From Methylobacterium sp. (GTDB lineage Bacteria; Pseudomonadota; Alphaproteobacteria; Rhizobiales; Beijerinckiaceae): a stretch of DNA of 64,000 bases. The notes below the pieces were generated by a model. It did not search any database. It was not told where the DNA came from and was given only the letters and a program-made list of their open reading frames with translations. Each line of letters opens with the position of its first letter. Position 1 is the stretch's first letter. Made by a program: the position numbers and the translations under genes. The stretch spans positions 682,001-746,000 of the forward strand of contig JADCCN010000002.1 in NCBI GenBank assembly GCA_020252645.1. Direction: 5' to 3'. Of the stretch, positions 52,997-62,322 are shown in pieces.

Positions 52997-54590
52997 AGCC
53001 AGGTTCTCCTATCGGCGCATTGAGGGATACGGAAATGGCCATGCCGAGCGCGTTGCGCGTATCGACCGGGTCGAGCAAGCCGTCATCCCACAATTCGGAT
53101 GTGGAATAATAGGCCGAGAGCTGCTCCTGATAGGCGGCGCGGGTCTGGCTGATCAGCGCCTCGATTTCCTGCGGGTCGACATCGCCACCATTGCGCCGGA
53201 TCTGGTTGATCTTGACCTCGGCGAGGGTCTTCGCCGCCTGGTCTCCACCCATGACCCCGATCTGCGAATTCGGCCAGGTGAACAGGAACCGCCCGTCAAA
53301 GGCGCGGCCGCACATGCCGTAATTGCCGGCGCCGAAGGAAGCATTGCACATCACGGTGAATTTCGGCACTTTCGAGCAGGTCTGCGCCATGATCATCTTG
53401 GCGCCATCCTTGGTGATGCCGCGCCGCTCATATTCCCGGCCGACCATGTAACCCGTGATGTTCTGGAGGAAGACCAGCGGCGTCTTGTTCTGGTCGCATA
53501 ATTCGATGAAATGCGCGCCCTTGATCGATGAATCGTTGAACAGCACGCCGTTATTGGCCAGAATTCCAACCTTGAACCCCCAGATATGGGCGAAGCCGCA
53601 AACCAGCGTGGTGCCGTAATTCGGCTTGTATTCATGGAAGCGGCTGCCATCGACAATCCGGGCAATCACCTCGCGCATGTCGAAGCTGGTCTTGATATCG
53701 TCCGGAATGATTCCGTAGAGTTCCGTCGGATCATAGAGGGGCGGCTCCGGTGCCTGCCATTGCGCCTCCCATTTCTTCGGCCGGTCCCATTGCGCGACGA
53801 TCTCGCGGCCGAGGGCAATGGCGTGATCCTCGTTATCGGCCGGCCAGTCGCACGTGCCCGAAACGCTGGTGTGCATCTCGGCGCCGCCGAGTTCCTCGAC
53901 CGTCACTTCCTCGCCGGTTGCCGCCTTGACCAGCGGCGGCCCGCCCAGGAACACCGCGCCGCTGCCCCGGACGATCACGCTGAAATCCGAAAGGCCGGGG
54001 ATGTAGGCGCCGCCGGCCGTGCAATGCCCGAAAACCAGCGCCAGCTGCTTGACGCCCATTTTCGACAACAAGGACTGATTGCGGAAAATGCGCCCGCCAA
54101 CATATTTGTCCGGAAACAATTCGGATTGCAGCGGCAGAAAACCGCCCGCGGAATCGCACAGATGAACCACCGGCAGGCGATTCTCCATGGCGATATCCAG
54201 CGCGCGGACAATCTTCTTCATCGTCAGCGGATACCAGGCGCCGCCCTTCACCGTCGGGTCATCGGCGCGGATCATGACCTCACGACCAGCCACCACGCCG
54301 ATGCCGACAATCGAACTGGCCGAAGGGGCATCGCCGCCATAGGCCATGTTCGCGGCCAGGGTGGAGAGTTCGAGGAAGGGCGTAGCGGGATCGAGCAGCT
54401 TTTCGATCCGCTGCCGCGCCGGCATCTTCTTCTGCCGCGCCAGCCGCTCGAGATCGCGCGCCGGGCGCTGATGCCGCGCCGCTTCCTGCCTGGCGCGCAA
54501 TTCCGCCACGAGCCGCCGGTTATGGGCGTCATGCCGGCGAAAGGCCTCGCTGGAAACGCTGATCGTCGATTGCAGGCGATCCATCGTCAT
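52977..54590 (-). CDS. Acyl-CoA carboxylase carboxyltransferase (beta) subunit, AtuC/MccB-like
   Basis: HLCDSAGGFLPLQSELFPDKYVGGRIFRNQSLLSKMGVKQLALVFGHCTAGGAYIPGLSD, NASFGAGNYGMCGRAFDGRFLFTWPNSQIGVMGG. Confidence 0.92.
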   Translation of the reverse strand: MTMDRLQSTISVSSEAFRRHDAHNRRLVAELRARQEAARHQRPARDLERLARQKKMPARQRIEKLLDPATPFLELSTLAANMAYGGDAPSASSIVGIGVVAGREVMIRADDPTVKGGAWYPLTMKKIVRALDIAMENRLPVVHLCDSAGGFLPLQSELFPDKYVGGRIFRNQSLLSKMGVKQLALVFGHCTAGGAYIPGLSDFSVIVRGSGAVFLGGPPLVKAATGEEVTVEELGGAEMHTSVSGTCDWPADNEDHAIALGREIVAQWDRPKKWEAQWQAPEPPLYDPTELYGIIPDDIKTSFDMREVIARIVDGSRFHEYKPNYGTTLVCGFAHIWGFKVGILANNGVLFNDSSIKGAHFIELCDQNKTPLVFLQNITGYMVGREYERRGITKDGAKMIMAQTCSKVPKFTVMCNASFGAGNYGMCGRAFDGRFLFTWPNSQIGVMGGDQAAKTLAEVKINQIRRNGGDVDPQEIEALISQTRAAYQEQLSAYYSTSELWDDGLLDPVDTRNALGMAISVSLNAPIGEPGYGVFRF

Positions 54591-55075
54591 TCTCCCTCGA
54601 GGCTGACCAGCAGCGCCAGCACGGCATCCTTGTCGAAGCTGCCGCCCTCTTCCGCCAGCAGGGTGGCAATCACGCCATCCCGCGGCGCGCCCAGCGCCAT
54701 CTGCAGCTTCATGCTTTCGATGGTGATCACGGCTTCCCCCCGCGCCACCGCTTCGCCCGCCTGCTTGTGCACCCGGATGACGAGGCCCGGCATCGGGGCC
54801 TTCACGGCATTGGCACCGCTGCCTCCGCCAGCCCCGGCGCCACCCTGGCGCGCCAGCTCCGCCACATGGGTCCGCCCGGCAATCCGCAGGAACTGCGTCT
54901 CGCCGATCTCCGCGCGGGCAAAGGCAACCGTTTCGCCATCGATCCGCACCATGCCATCGCCAGCCCTGGGCTCGACCGCATAGGTCCGCCCGTTGACCGC
55001 CAGCAGAAGCCGCGGCTGGCGCGCCAGGATCTCGATCTCGCAGGGCTCACCATCCAGGAGGAGCTTGAAGGGCAT
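54587..55075 (-). CDS. Biotin carboxyl carrier subunit of acyl-CoA carboxylase
   Basis: APMPGLVIRVHKQAGEAVARGEAVITIESMKLQMAL (biotinyl-Lys motif ESMKL); ATG 55075 chosen. Confidence 0.87.
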   Translation of the reverse strand: MPFKLLLDGEPCEIEILARQPRLLLAVNGRTYAVEPRAGDGMVRIDGETVAFARAEIGETQFLRIAGRTHVAELARQGGAGAGGGSGANAVKAPMPGLVIRVHKQAGEAVARGEAVITIESMKLQMALGAPRDGVIATLLAEEGGSFDKDAVLALLVSLEGE

Positions 55076-55079
55076 CGCG

Positions 55080-56564
55080 TCAGTTCCTCCAGAAGCCCAT
55101 GCTGGCAAAGGGCTCGGGCGTGGCGAAGACGAGGTCGGCGAATTCCCGGCATCCGAGCGCGGCGAGAATGGCGGCATGGTCCCGTGCCTGCCGGCCCGGT
55201 GGCGGCATGGCCAGGGCCGGGCCATGCGCGCTGACAAAGCCGGTATGGAGATCTCCGGCCCGGAAAGCAGGGTGATCGAGCACGCGGATCAGATAATCGA
55301 TATTGGTGGTCACCCCGAGAAGGGTCAGCTGCTTCAAGGCCTCGATCATCCGGTTGATCGCCGTGTTGCGGTCTGGCCCATGCGTCACCAGCTTGGCCAG
55401 CATCGGATCGAAATCCGCGGTGATCGCCTGCCCCTCGGTCAGGCCATGCTCGAACCGCAGCCAGGGCGCGGTCGGGAAGGCGAGCCGGCCGATCCGCCCC
55501 GATTCCGGCAGGAAATCCCGGGCCGGGTCTTCGGCGCAGATCCGGCATTCGATCGCATGGCCGGAAATGCGTGGCACCGGCAGCGCCGAAGGCAGAGCGG
55601 CACCTGCCGCAATCTCGATCTGCGCCCGGACGAGATCGATCCCGGTGATCATCTCGGTCACCGGATGCTCCACCTGCAGCCGGGTATTCATCTCGAGGAA
55701 AAAGAACCGGCCATCCGCGCCAAGAATGAATTCCACCGTGCCGGCATTGCGATAGCGCGCCGCTTTGGCAATGCGCACCGCAGCGGCGCAAATCTCCTCG
55801 CGCAGGTCCGGCGGGAGGTTTGGCGCCTGCGCTTCCTCGATGATCTTCTGGAAGCGGCGCTGCACCGAGCATTCGCGCTCATGGAGGTGGATCACGCCAC
55901 CCTCGCCATCGCCCAGCACCTGCACCTCGATATGGCGCGGGGCTTCAACATAAGTCTCCGCATAAATCCGGCCATCCCGGAAATAGCGCAGTGCCTCACT
56001 GGCGGCCCTTGCCGCCGCGGCCTGAAGCTCATCCGCATGGCGGACAATGATCATGCCCTTGCCGCCGCCACCCGCCGCCGCCTTGATCAGCAGTGGAAAA
56101 CCGATCTTCCCCGCCCGGGCTGTGAAATCCGCGAGATCCTCGGTCTGCAAGACCGAAGGCGCCACCGGCACGCCATGCGCGGCGGCGAAGGTGCGGGCGG
56201 AAATCTTGTCGCCCATCAGCGCGATGGTGTCGTGGTCCGGGCCGATGAAAGTCAAGCCGGCCTCAATGACCGCCCGCGCGAAACCGGCATTTTCGGACAG
56301 GAAGCCATAGCCGGGATGGATCCCCTCCGCACCCGTGGCTCTGGCTGCTGCAATAATCTGCGCCCCGTCGAGATGGGCGGCAACCGGGGTGTCGCCATGG
56401 ATCACCACCGCCTCGCCCGCCATCCGGACATGCCGGGCCGCGGCTTCCACCGGATGATGGATCGCCACCGAAGCGATGCCCATCGCATCCAGCGTCCGGA
56501 TCACCCGGCAGGCAATCTCTCCGCGATTGGCGATCAGGACTTTCGAAAAGGCCGGGGCGTTCAT
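55080..56564 (-). CDS. Biotin carboxylase subunit of acyl-CoA carboxylase
   Basis: FSKVLIANRGEIACRVIRTLDAMGI, IKAAAGGGGKGMIIV, FFLEMNTRLQVEHPVTEMITGIDLV. Confidence 0.93.
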   Translation of the reverse strand: MNAPAFSKVLIANRGEIACRVIRTLDAMGIASVAIHHPVEAAARHVRMAGEAVVIHGDTPVAAHLDGAQIIAAARATGAEGIHPGYGFLSENAGFARAVIEAGLTFIGPDHDTIALMGDKISARTFAAAHGVPVAPSVLQTEDLADFTARAGKIGFPLLIKAAAGGGGKGMIIVRHADELQAAAARAASEALRYFRDGRIYAETYVEAPRHIEVQVLGDGEGGVIHLHERECSVQRRFQKIIEEAQAPNLPPDLREEICAAAVRIAKAARYRNAGTVEFILGADGRFFFLEMNTRLQVEHPVTEMITGIDLVRAQIEIAAGAALPSALPVPRISGHAIECRICAEDPARDFLPESGRIGRLAFPTAPWLRFEHGLTEGQAITADFDPMLAKLVTHGPDRNTAINRMIEALKQLTLLGVTTNIDYLIRVLDHPAFRAGDLHTGFVSAHGPALAMPPPGRQARDHAAILAALGCREFADLVFATPEPFASMGFWRN

Positions 56565-58411
56565 GATGGGATGGCCTCCCCCTTCTTGGCCGGGATCGCC
56601 CTGCCGGCCAGCAATCCGCCGGGTGCGCACCAGCCTTCCGGCACCGCAATCGGCAGATCCATCAGCACCTGGGCCAGCGCCTTGCCTTGCGGATCATGCC
56701 GCAGCGAGGCGATGCCGCCGCCGCCCAGCGCTTCATGCAGCACGAAGTTGAACCCCGTCAGCCCGGGCCATTCGAACCGCTCCACGGCGCCACGCACGTA
56801 ATGCGCCAGCGTTTCCCGCACCCTCTCAGCGGTCAGTTCCGCATGAAGGATCGGCCAGAATTCCGGTTTTCGGGCCATGATGCCGATATTGGCGATGTCC
56901 CCCTTGTCGCCGCTGCGCCCATGCGCCAACGCGATCAGCGGAACCATGGCCTTGATGCCCGCCAGCACTCCCCGAGGCTCAGGCGGCTCGGCTGGGACCG
57001 GCGGCGCGGCCCCGAACCGCGGGACCGGCAGCACCTGATCCTTGCCATCCGGCGCTTGGACGCGAATGGTGAGTTCATCCTTGTCGATCAGGCACGAAAA
57101 CAGCCGGATCACCGGCTGCGGCGTGGGCCGGCCACCGGCAAACCCGGTGAGGCTTTGCGCCATGGCCGTGGCCGCGGGGAACACTTCCCTGGAAAAAATC
57201 TCCAGCGCCTCCCGGTTGGCATGGCGGGCCGCCAGCTTCAGCACCACCTCGCGGGCTTCGCGTGTGCGAGACCGGGCGCCATAGCTTGTTTCGGCGCCAA
57301 GAACCTCCACCGATGTCTCGGCAAAGGGCGGCAAGCCCGCCGCGGTCATCAGCCGCCCCGCCCGGGCGAAAATCGCCTCCCCCACCCGCTCGGCGCGCAA
57401 GGCCGCCTCCGGCCCGACAATCATCATGGTGGTGAAAACCCGCCAGCCATCGGGATAGGTCACGCTCACCTTGTACTGGTCCGTCGGCGCCGTTCCGCGC
57501 GCGCCGCTGACCCGCACGCCATCCGGCCCCGCAGCCTCGAGCCGAACCGCGCGCCAGTCACAGACGACATCCGGCAGGAGATAGGCACCCGGGTCGCCGA
57601 CCTCGTAAACGATCTGCTCCGCCACGGTTTCCGGCGTCACCCGGCCGCCATGACCCGGCGCGCGGCTGACGATGAACGATCCATCGGAGGCGCAATCCGC
57701 GATCGGGAACGCCATGTCGTCCCAGCCCGCCTCGACCGCGCGCCAGTCCGTGGTGATGCCACCGGTCGCCTGGGCGCCGCATTCGAGAACATGCCCGGCC
57801 AGGCTGCCGGCGGAGAGTTGGTCGAAATCGGTTTCAGACCAGCCGAATTCATGGATCAACGGGCCGAGAACCAGCGCGGAATCAACACAGCGCCCGGTAA
57901 TCACGACATCCGCGCCGGTTGCCAGGGCGGCGGCGATCGGGAACGCGCCGAGATAGGCATTGGCGCTGCTCACCCGGGCTGGAAACGGGGCACCTGTGAA
58001 CATTTCACGCAGGCCGGCCCCTGCCAGATTTGTCACGCGGTCGGTCAGGTCATCGCCCAGCACCACCGCGATCTTCATCGGCACGCCAGCCGCTTCGCAG
58101 GCCCGGGCAAGCGCATCCCGGCAGGCCAGCGGATTGACTCCCCCGGCATTGGCCACCACGCGGATGCCCTTCCCGGCGATCCGGCGCGCCAGCGGCGCCA
58201 TGACATGCGTCACGAAATCGGTCGCATAGCCCTGGTCCGGCGCCTTGGCCCGCATCCGCGCCAGAATCGACATGGTGATCTCGGCGAGATAATCGAGCAC
58301 GAGATAATCGATTTCACCGCCCTCGACCAATTGGCGCGGACCATCCGGGCTGTCGCCCCAGAAGCCGGCTCCGCAGCCAATCCGGATCATGCGCGCCTCG
58401 GCCGGGACCAT
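56561..58411 (-). CDS. DUF1446 / acyclic terpene utilization AtuA family protein
   Basis: IRIGCGAGFWGDSPDGPRQLVEGGEIDYLVLDYLAEITMSILARM, ALAHGRSGDKGDIANIGIMAR. Confidence 0.9.
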   Translation of the reverse strand: MVPAEARMIRIGCGAGFWGDSPDGPRQLVEGGEIDYLVLDYLAEITMSILARMRAKAPDQGYATDFVTHVMAPLARRIAGKGIRVVANAGGVNPLACRDALARACEAAGVPMKIAVVLGDDLTDRVTNLAGAGLREMFTGAPFPARVSSANAYLGAFPIAAALATGADVVITGRCVDSALVLGPLIHEFGWSETDFDQLSAGSLAGHVLECGAQATGGITTDWRAVEAGWDDMAFPIADCASDGSFIVSRAPGHGGRVTPETVAEQIVYEVGDPGAYLLPDVVCDWRAVRLEAAGPDGVRVSGARGTAPTDQYKVSVTYPDGWRVFTTMMIVGPEAALRAERVGEAIFARAGRLMTAAGLPPFAETSVEVLGAETSYGARSRTREAREVVLKLAARHANREALEIFSREVFPAATAMAQSLTGFAGGRPTPQPVIRLFSCLIDKDELTIRVQAPDGKDQVLPVPRFGAAPPVPAEPPEPRGVLAGIKAMVPLIALAHGRSGDKGDIANIGIMARKPEFWPILHAELTAERVRETLAHYVRGAVERFEWPGLTGFNFVLHEALGGGGIASLRHDPQGKALAQVLMDLPIAVPEGWCAPGGLLAGRAIPAKKGEAIPS

Positions 58412-58415
58412 GCGT

Positions 58416-59219
58416 TCAGCGCCCCGTCCAGTGTGGCGGTCGCTTCTCGATGAAGGCGGCGAAGCCTTCCTTCGAATCCTGCGTCCGCGCCAGCGTGGCG
58501 AGCATGAGCTGCGCGTATTCCAGCGCGTGATCGGCGGGCATTTCACGGATCTGCGCCAGCGCCTGCTTGCCGAGCCGGATACCGGTCGGCGATTTTCCGA
58601 CCACCCGATCGATCAACCAGTCGAGCTTTGCATCAAGCTCCGCCGCCGGCACGGCATAATTGACGATGGGCCGGGCCATCTCGTCTCCCGCCCGGATCAA
58701 CTCGCCGGTCAGGCACAATTCCATCATCAGCCGGTGCGGCATCACCCGGAGGAGATAAGGCAGGATCATCATCGGAAAGAGGCCGACACGAACCTCGGTC
58801 GTGCCCAGCATCGCCGCCTCGTCTGCCACCACGAGATCGCAGGCGCAAACCAGCCCGAGCCCTCCGCCCAGCGCATGACCGTTCACGCGCGCCACCAGCG
58901 GCAGGCGGCAGCCATCCATCCGGCGCAGCAGCCGCGCGACATAATGGCGCGGATCGGCGACATCGAGCGTGAAGGGTGAACCATCAGCAGCAGGCTGGAG
59001 ATCTCCACCGGCACAGAAGGCCCTGGTTCCGGCACCAGTGAGAATGACGGCGCGAATCTCCGTATCCGCCTCGGCTCGGTCGAGCGCCGAGATCAGGCCG
59101 GTCGCCACGCTTTCATTCAGCGCATTCCTCCGTTCCTCGCGATGGATCGTGACTTCCAGCGCCGCCCCGCGTCTTTGCGTTCGCACATCGTCTGTCACGG
59201 TTTCCTCCAGAATCCACAA
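58416..59219 (-). CDS. Enoyl-CoA hydratase/isomerase family protein (AtuE/LiuC-like position)
   Basis: LEVTIHREERRNALNESVATGLISAL, GTRAFCAGGDLQPAA, VNGHALGGGLGLVCACDLVVA. Confidence 0.9.
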   Translation of the reverse strand: MWILEETVTDDVRTQRRGAALEVTIHREERRNALNESVATGLISALDRAEADTEIRAVILTGAGTRAFCAGGDLQPAADGSPFTLDVADPRHYVARLLRRMDGCRLPLVARVNGHALGGGLGLVCACDLVVADEAAMLGTTEVRVGLFPMMILPYLLRVMPHRLMMELCLTGELIRAGDEMARPIVNYAVPAAELDAKLDWLIDRVVGKSPTGIRLGKQALAQIREMPADHALEYAQLMLATLARTQDSKEGFAAFIEKRPPHWTGR

Positions 59220-59240
59220 ATAAATGGATCCACAAATAAA

Positions 59241-59253
59241 TGAATTTCATTCA
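59241..59253. promoter_or_regulatory. Candidate TetR operator TGAATTTCATTCA in the divergent promoter region
   Basis: ATGAAT-TTC-ATTCAT perfect inverted repeat, 21 bp upstream of the ECH start; match at 50361-50373. Confidence 0.6.
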
Positions 59254-59418
59254 TAAGGCTGTCAACAAGATCCTCTGCTGCGCCGCAACGAGCTGAGTTT
59301 CCCCAATTCTGGCCAATATTTGCGCAGGATTTTGCATTGACAGGCCAGAATGGCTTTGATGATATGAATTCAATAACAGGTTCGGATCGAAGCTGGGCCT
59401 AACGCGAGGAACACGACC

Positions 59419-60627
59419 ATGGACGCGAGGCTCGGTCACAACGGGCATGCTTTCGATTTGGATATGGACCAACGTGCCACGCTGGATCTGGCTGATGACT
59501 TCGCTCGGCGGGAACTCTACGGCCTCGCGCCGAAAATGGACAACGAGGAATATTGGCCGGCCGACGCCTTCCGCAAGATCGGCGAAAACGGCTTTCTCGG
59601 CGTCGCCATCCCGCAGGAATACGGCGGCGCGGGCATGGACCTTGTGTCGGCCGGCCTGGTTGCGCAGGCCTTCGCCCGCTGGAACCACGCCATGGCGCTG
59701 TCGGTGGTGGCGCATGACAATCTCTGCGCGAACAACATCTACCGGAACGGCAACGAGGCGCAGCGCCGCAAATACCTGCCCGGCCTTTGCGCGGGCGCGC
59801 TGGTCGGCGCGCTGGGTCTGACCGAACCCGGCGCCGGTTCGGATGCGCTCGGCTCCATGGCAACCACCGCCCGCCGCGAAGGCGATCATTACATTCTCAA
59901 CGGCCGCAAGATCTACATCACCAACGGGCCGGTGGCGGATGTGCTGCTGGTCTATGCCAAGACGGATCGGGAGCGCGGCGCGCATGGCGTCTCCGCCTTC
60001 ATCGTCGAGAAGGATTTCCCCGGTTTCCACGTCGCCCAGAAGCTCGAGAAGATGGGCTATCGCGGCTCGCCCACCGGCGAGCTTGTCTTCGATGAATGCC
60101 GGGTTCCGGCCGAAAATCTGGTTGGCACCGAGAATGCCGGCGTTTCGGTCGTGATGAGCGGGCTGGATCTCGAGCGCGCGATCGTGGCGGCCTTGTGCCT
60201 CGGCATTTCCGAGCGCGCACTCGATCTCTCGGTCGAGTACGCGCAGGCCCGCCGGCAATTCGGCAAGCCGATCGGCTCGTTCCAGATGGTGCAATCCATG
60301 CTGGCCGACATTTACGTCGAGGTCGAAACCCAGCGCACCTTCGTCTACCGCGTGCTGGCGGAATCGGCGCCGCTGGAAATCGGCGGCGGCGGCCGGGGCG
60401 ATATCCATGCCCTGACGGCGGCCTCGGTGATGTATGCGGCGGATTCCTGTCACCGCGTGCTCGACAAGGCGATGCAGATCCATGGCGGCTCGGGCTATAT
60501 CTGGGAATCGGAGATCAACCGGCTCTATCGCGCCATCAAGCTCCTCGAGATCGGCGCCGGCACCACCGAAGTGCGCAAGATGATCATCGCCGGCGAATTG
60601 CTGAAGGACATGAAGCGGCATGGCTGA
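59419..60627 (+). CDS. Acyl-CoA dehydrogenase (isovaleryl/citronellyl-CoA dehydrogenase-like)
   Basis: LGLTEPGAGSDALGSMATTARREGDHYILNGRKIYITNGPVADVLLVYAKT, GSGYIWESEINRLYRAIKLLEIGAGTTEVRKMII. Confidence 0.92.
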   Translation: MDARLGHNGHAFDLDMDQRATLDLADDFARRELYGLAPKMDNEEYWPADAFRKIGENGFLGVAIPQEYGGAGMDLVSAGLVAQAFARWNHAMALSVVAHDNLCANNIYRNGNEAQRRKYLPGLCAGALVGALGLTEPGAGSDALGSMATTARREGDHYILNGRKIYITNGPVADVLLVYAKTDRERGAHGVSAFIVEKDFPGFHVAQKLEKMGYRGSPTGELVFDECRVPAENLVGTENAGVSVVMSGLDLERAIVAALCLGISERALDLSVEYAQARRQFGKPIGSFQMVQSMLADIYVEVETQRTFVYRVLAESAPLEIGGGGRGDIHALTAASVMYAADSCHRVLDKAMQIHGGSGYIWESEINRLYRAIKLLEIGAGTTEVRKMIIAGELLKDMKRHG

Positions 60628-61471
60628 ACCGCCTCCCTTCGGCGAGGATGATGCCACGCTGGCGACGCGGACGACGATCTATGCACCGGGCAGCTTTGCC
60701 GGCCGCGCGGCACTCGTTTCCGGAGGTGCCGGCGGCATTGGCCGCGCCATTGGCTGGCTGCTTGGGCGACTTGGCGCGCGGGTCGTGCTCAGCGGCCGCG
60801 ATCAGGCCAAGCTGGACAGCACCGTCGCGGTGATGCGCGAGGCTGGCCTCGATGTTTCGGGCCATGCGGTCGACATCCGCGAGGTCGAGGCGGTGGATGC
60901 GTTCTTCACCCGGCTGGAAGCCGAGGGCGGGATTGACATCCTCGTCAACAGCGCAGGCGGCCAGTTTCCGCAGGCCGCCCTCGATATGAGCCCGCGCGGC
61001 TGGAACGCTGTCGTCAACACCAATCTCAACGGCACGTTCTTCATGATGCAGCGGGCGGCGCGCGGCTGGCGCGACGGCAAACGCCCCGGCAGCATCGTCA
61101 ACATTGTCGTGGTCACGCGCGGTCTGCACGGCGTGGCGCATACTGTGGCGGCGCGCGCCGGGGTGATCGGTCTTTCCCAGGCGCTGGCGGTTGAATGGGC
61201 CCCCCTCGGCATCCGGATCAACTGCATCGCACCCGGGGCGATCGAAACGACGGGCTGGCGTGTCTACAAGCCGGAACAGGTCGCAACCTACGCCCGGACC
61301 AACCCGATGATGCGGGTCGGCACCGCCTGGGAGATCGCCGAGGCCTGTGCCTGGCTGGGCGGGCCGGCGGCCGGCTATGTGACGGGGGAGATACTTCACG
61401 TGGCCGGCGGCGCCCAGATCTGGGGCGACACCTGGACCGGCGGCAGGCCCGCCTGGTTCCAAGAGCCCTGA
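60620..61471 (+). CDS. SDR family oxidoreductase
   Basis: GRAALVSGGAGGIGRAIGWLLGRLGARVVLSGRDQAKLD, INCIAPGAIETTGW. Confidence 0.88.
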   Translation: MAEPPPFGEDDATLATRTTIYAPGSFAGRAALVSGGAGGIGRAIGWLLGRLGARVVLSGRDQAKLDSTVAVMREAGLDVSGHAVDIREVEAVDAFFTRLEAEGGIDILVNSAGGQFPQAALDMSPRGWNAVVNTNLNGTFFMMQRAARGWRDGKRPGSIVNIVVVTRGLHGVAHTVAARAGVIGLSQALAVEWAPLGIRINCIAPGAIETTGWRVYKPEQVATYARTNPMMRVGTAWEIAEACAWLGGPAAGYVTGEILHVAGGAQIWGDTWTGGRPAWFQEP

Positions 61472-61482
61472 AGGAGGCCGGG

Positions 61483-62322
61483 ATGCAGGGTGGCGAGGCG
61501 CCGGTTCTGGTTTGTGATGGGTTGGAACTGTCATTTGGCGGCCTGAAGGCACTCAAGGGCATTTCCTTCGAGGTCCGGCCCGGCGAGATTTTCGGCCTTG
61601 TCGGCCCCAACGGCTCCGGCAAGACCACCACGGTCAATGTCGCCACCGGCTTCTACCGGCCGAATGCCGGGCGGGTGCGGTTGTTCGGCGATGACATCAC
61701 CGGCGAGAAACCGGATCGCATCGCCCGCCGCGGCATCGCCCGCACCTTCCAGAATCTCGCCCTGTTCAAGGGCATGACCGTGCTCGACAATATCCTGATC
61801 GGCCGGCACATCCACATGAACCCGAGCGCCCTTGGAACATTGTTTTACTGGTGGTGGGCGCAGCGCGAGGAAATCGCCCAGCGGCGGATCGTCGAAGATG
61901 TCATCGAGTTCATGCAGTTGCAGGATATCCGCGACGAGCCGGTCGAGGCGATCCCGCTCGGATTGCAGAAACGCGTGGAACTGGCGCGGGCGCTGGTTTC
62001 CGAGCCCCGTTTTCTCATTCTCGACGAGCCGATGGCCGGAATGAACCAGGAGGAAAAGGAATACATCGCCCGCTTCATCCTCGATGCCCGCGAGGAGCGC
62101 GGCGTCACCATCCTGATCATCGAGCATCACATGGATGTCGTGACCGCCATCTGCGACCGGGCGGTGGTTCTGTGCAATGGCGAGATCATCGCGCAGGGGC
62201 CGCCACGGCAAGCCATTGCCGAACCGGCGGTGATCAAGGCCTATCTCGGCGAGCGGGCGGCTCGCCGCGCCGGCATGGCCGAGGTGCAGGCGCCCCGTCC
62301 ATCCGGGGGCGAGGCAGCATGA
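61483..62322 (+). CDS. ABC transporter ATP-binding protein, LivG-type
   Basis: FGLVGPNGSGKTTTVNVATGFYRPNAGRVRLFGDDITG, LDEPMAGMNQEEKEYIARFI. Confidence 0.92.
   Translation: MQGGEAPVLVCDGLELSFGGLKALKGISFEVRPGEIFGLVGPNGSGKTTTVNVATGFYRPNAGRVRLFGDDITGEKPDRIARRGIARTFQNLALFKGMTVLDNILIGRHIHMNPSALGTLFYWWWAQREEIAQRRIVEDVIEFMQLQDIRDEPVEAIPLGLQKRVELARALVSEPRFLILDEPMAGMNQEEKEYIARFILDAREERGVTILIIEHHMDVVTAICDRAVVLCNGEIIAQGPPRQAIAEPAVIKAYLGERAARRAGMAEVQAPRPSGGEAA

Noticed and set aside
56687-58453. 588-aa plus-strand ORF opposite the AtuA-family gene
   Set aside because: Antisense shadow ORF; the minus-strand product is a clear DUF1446 protein
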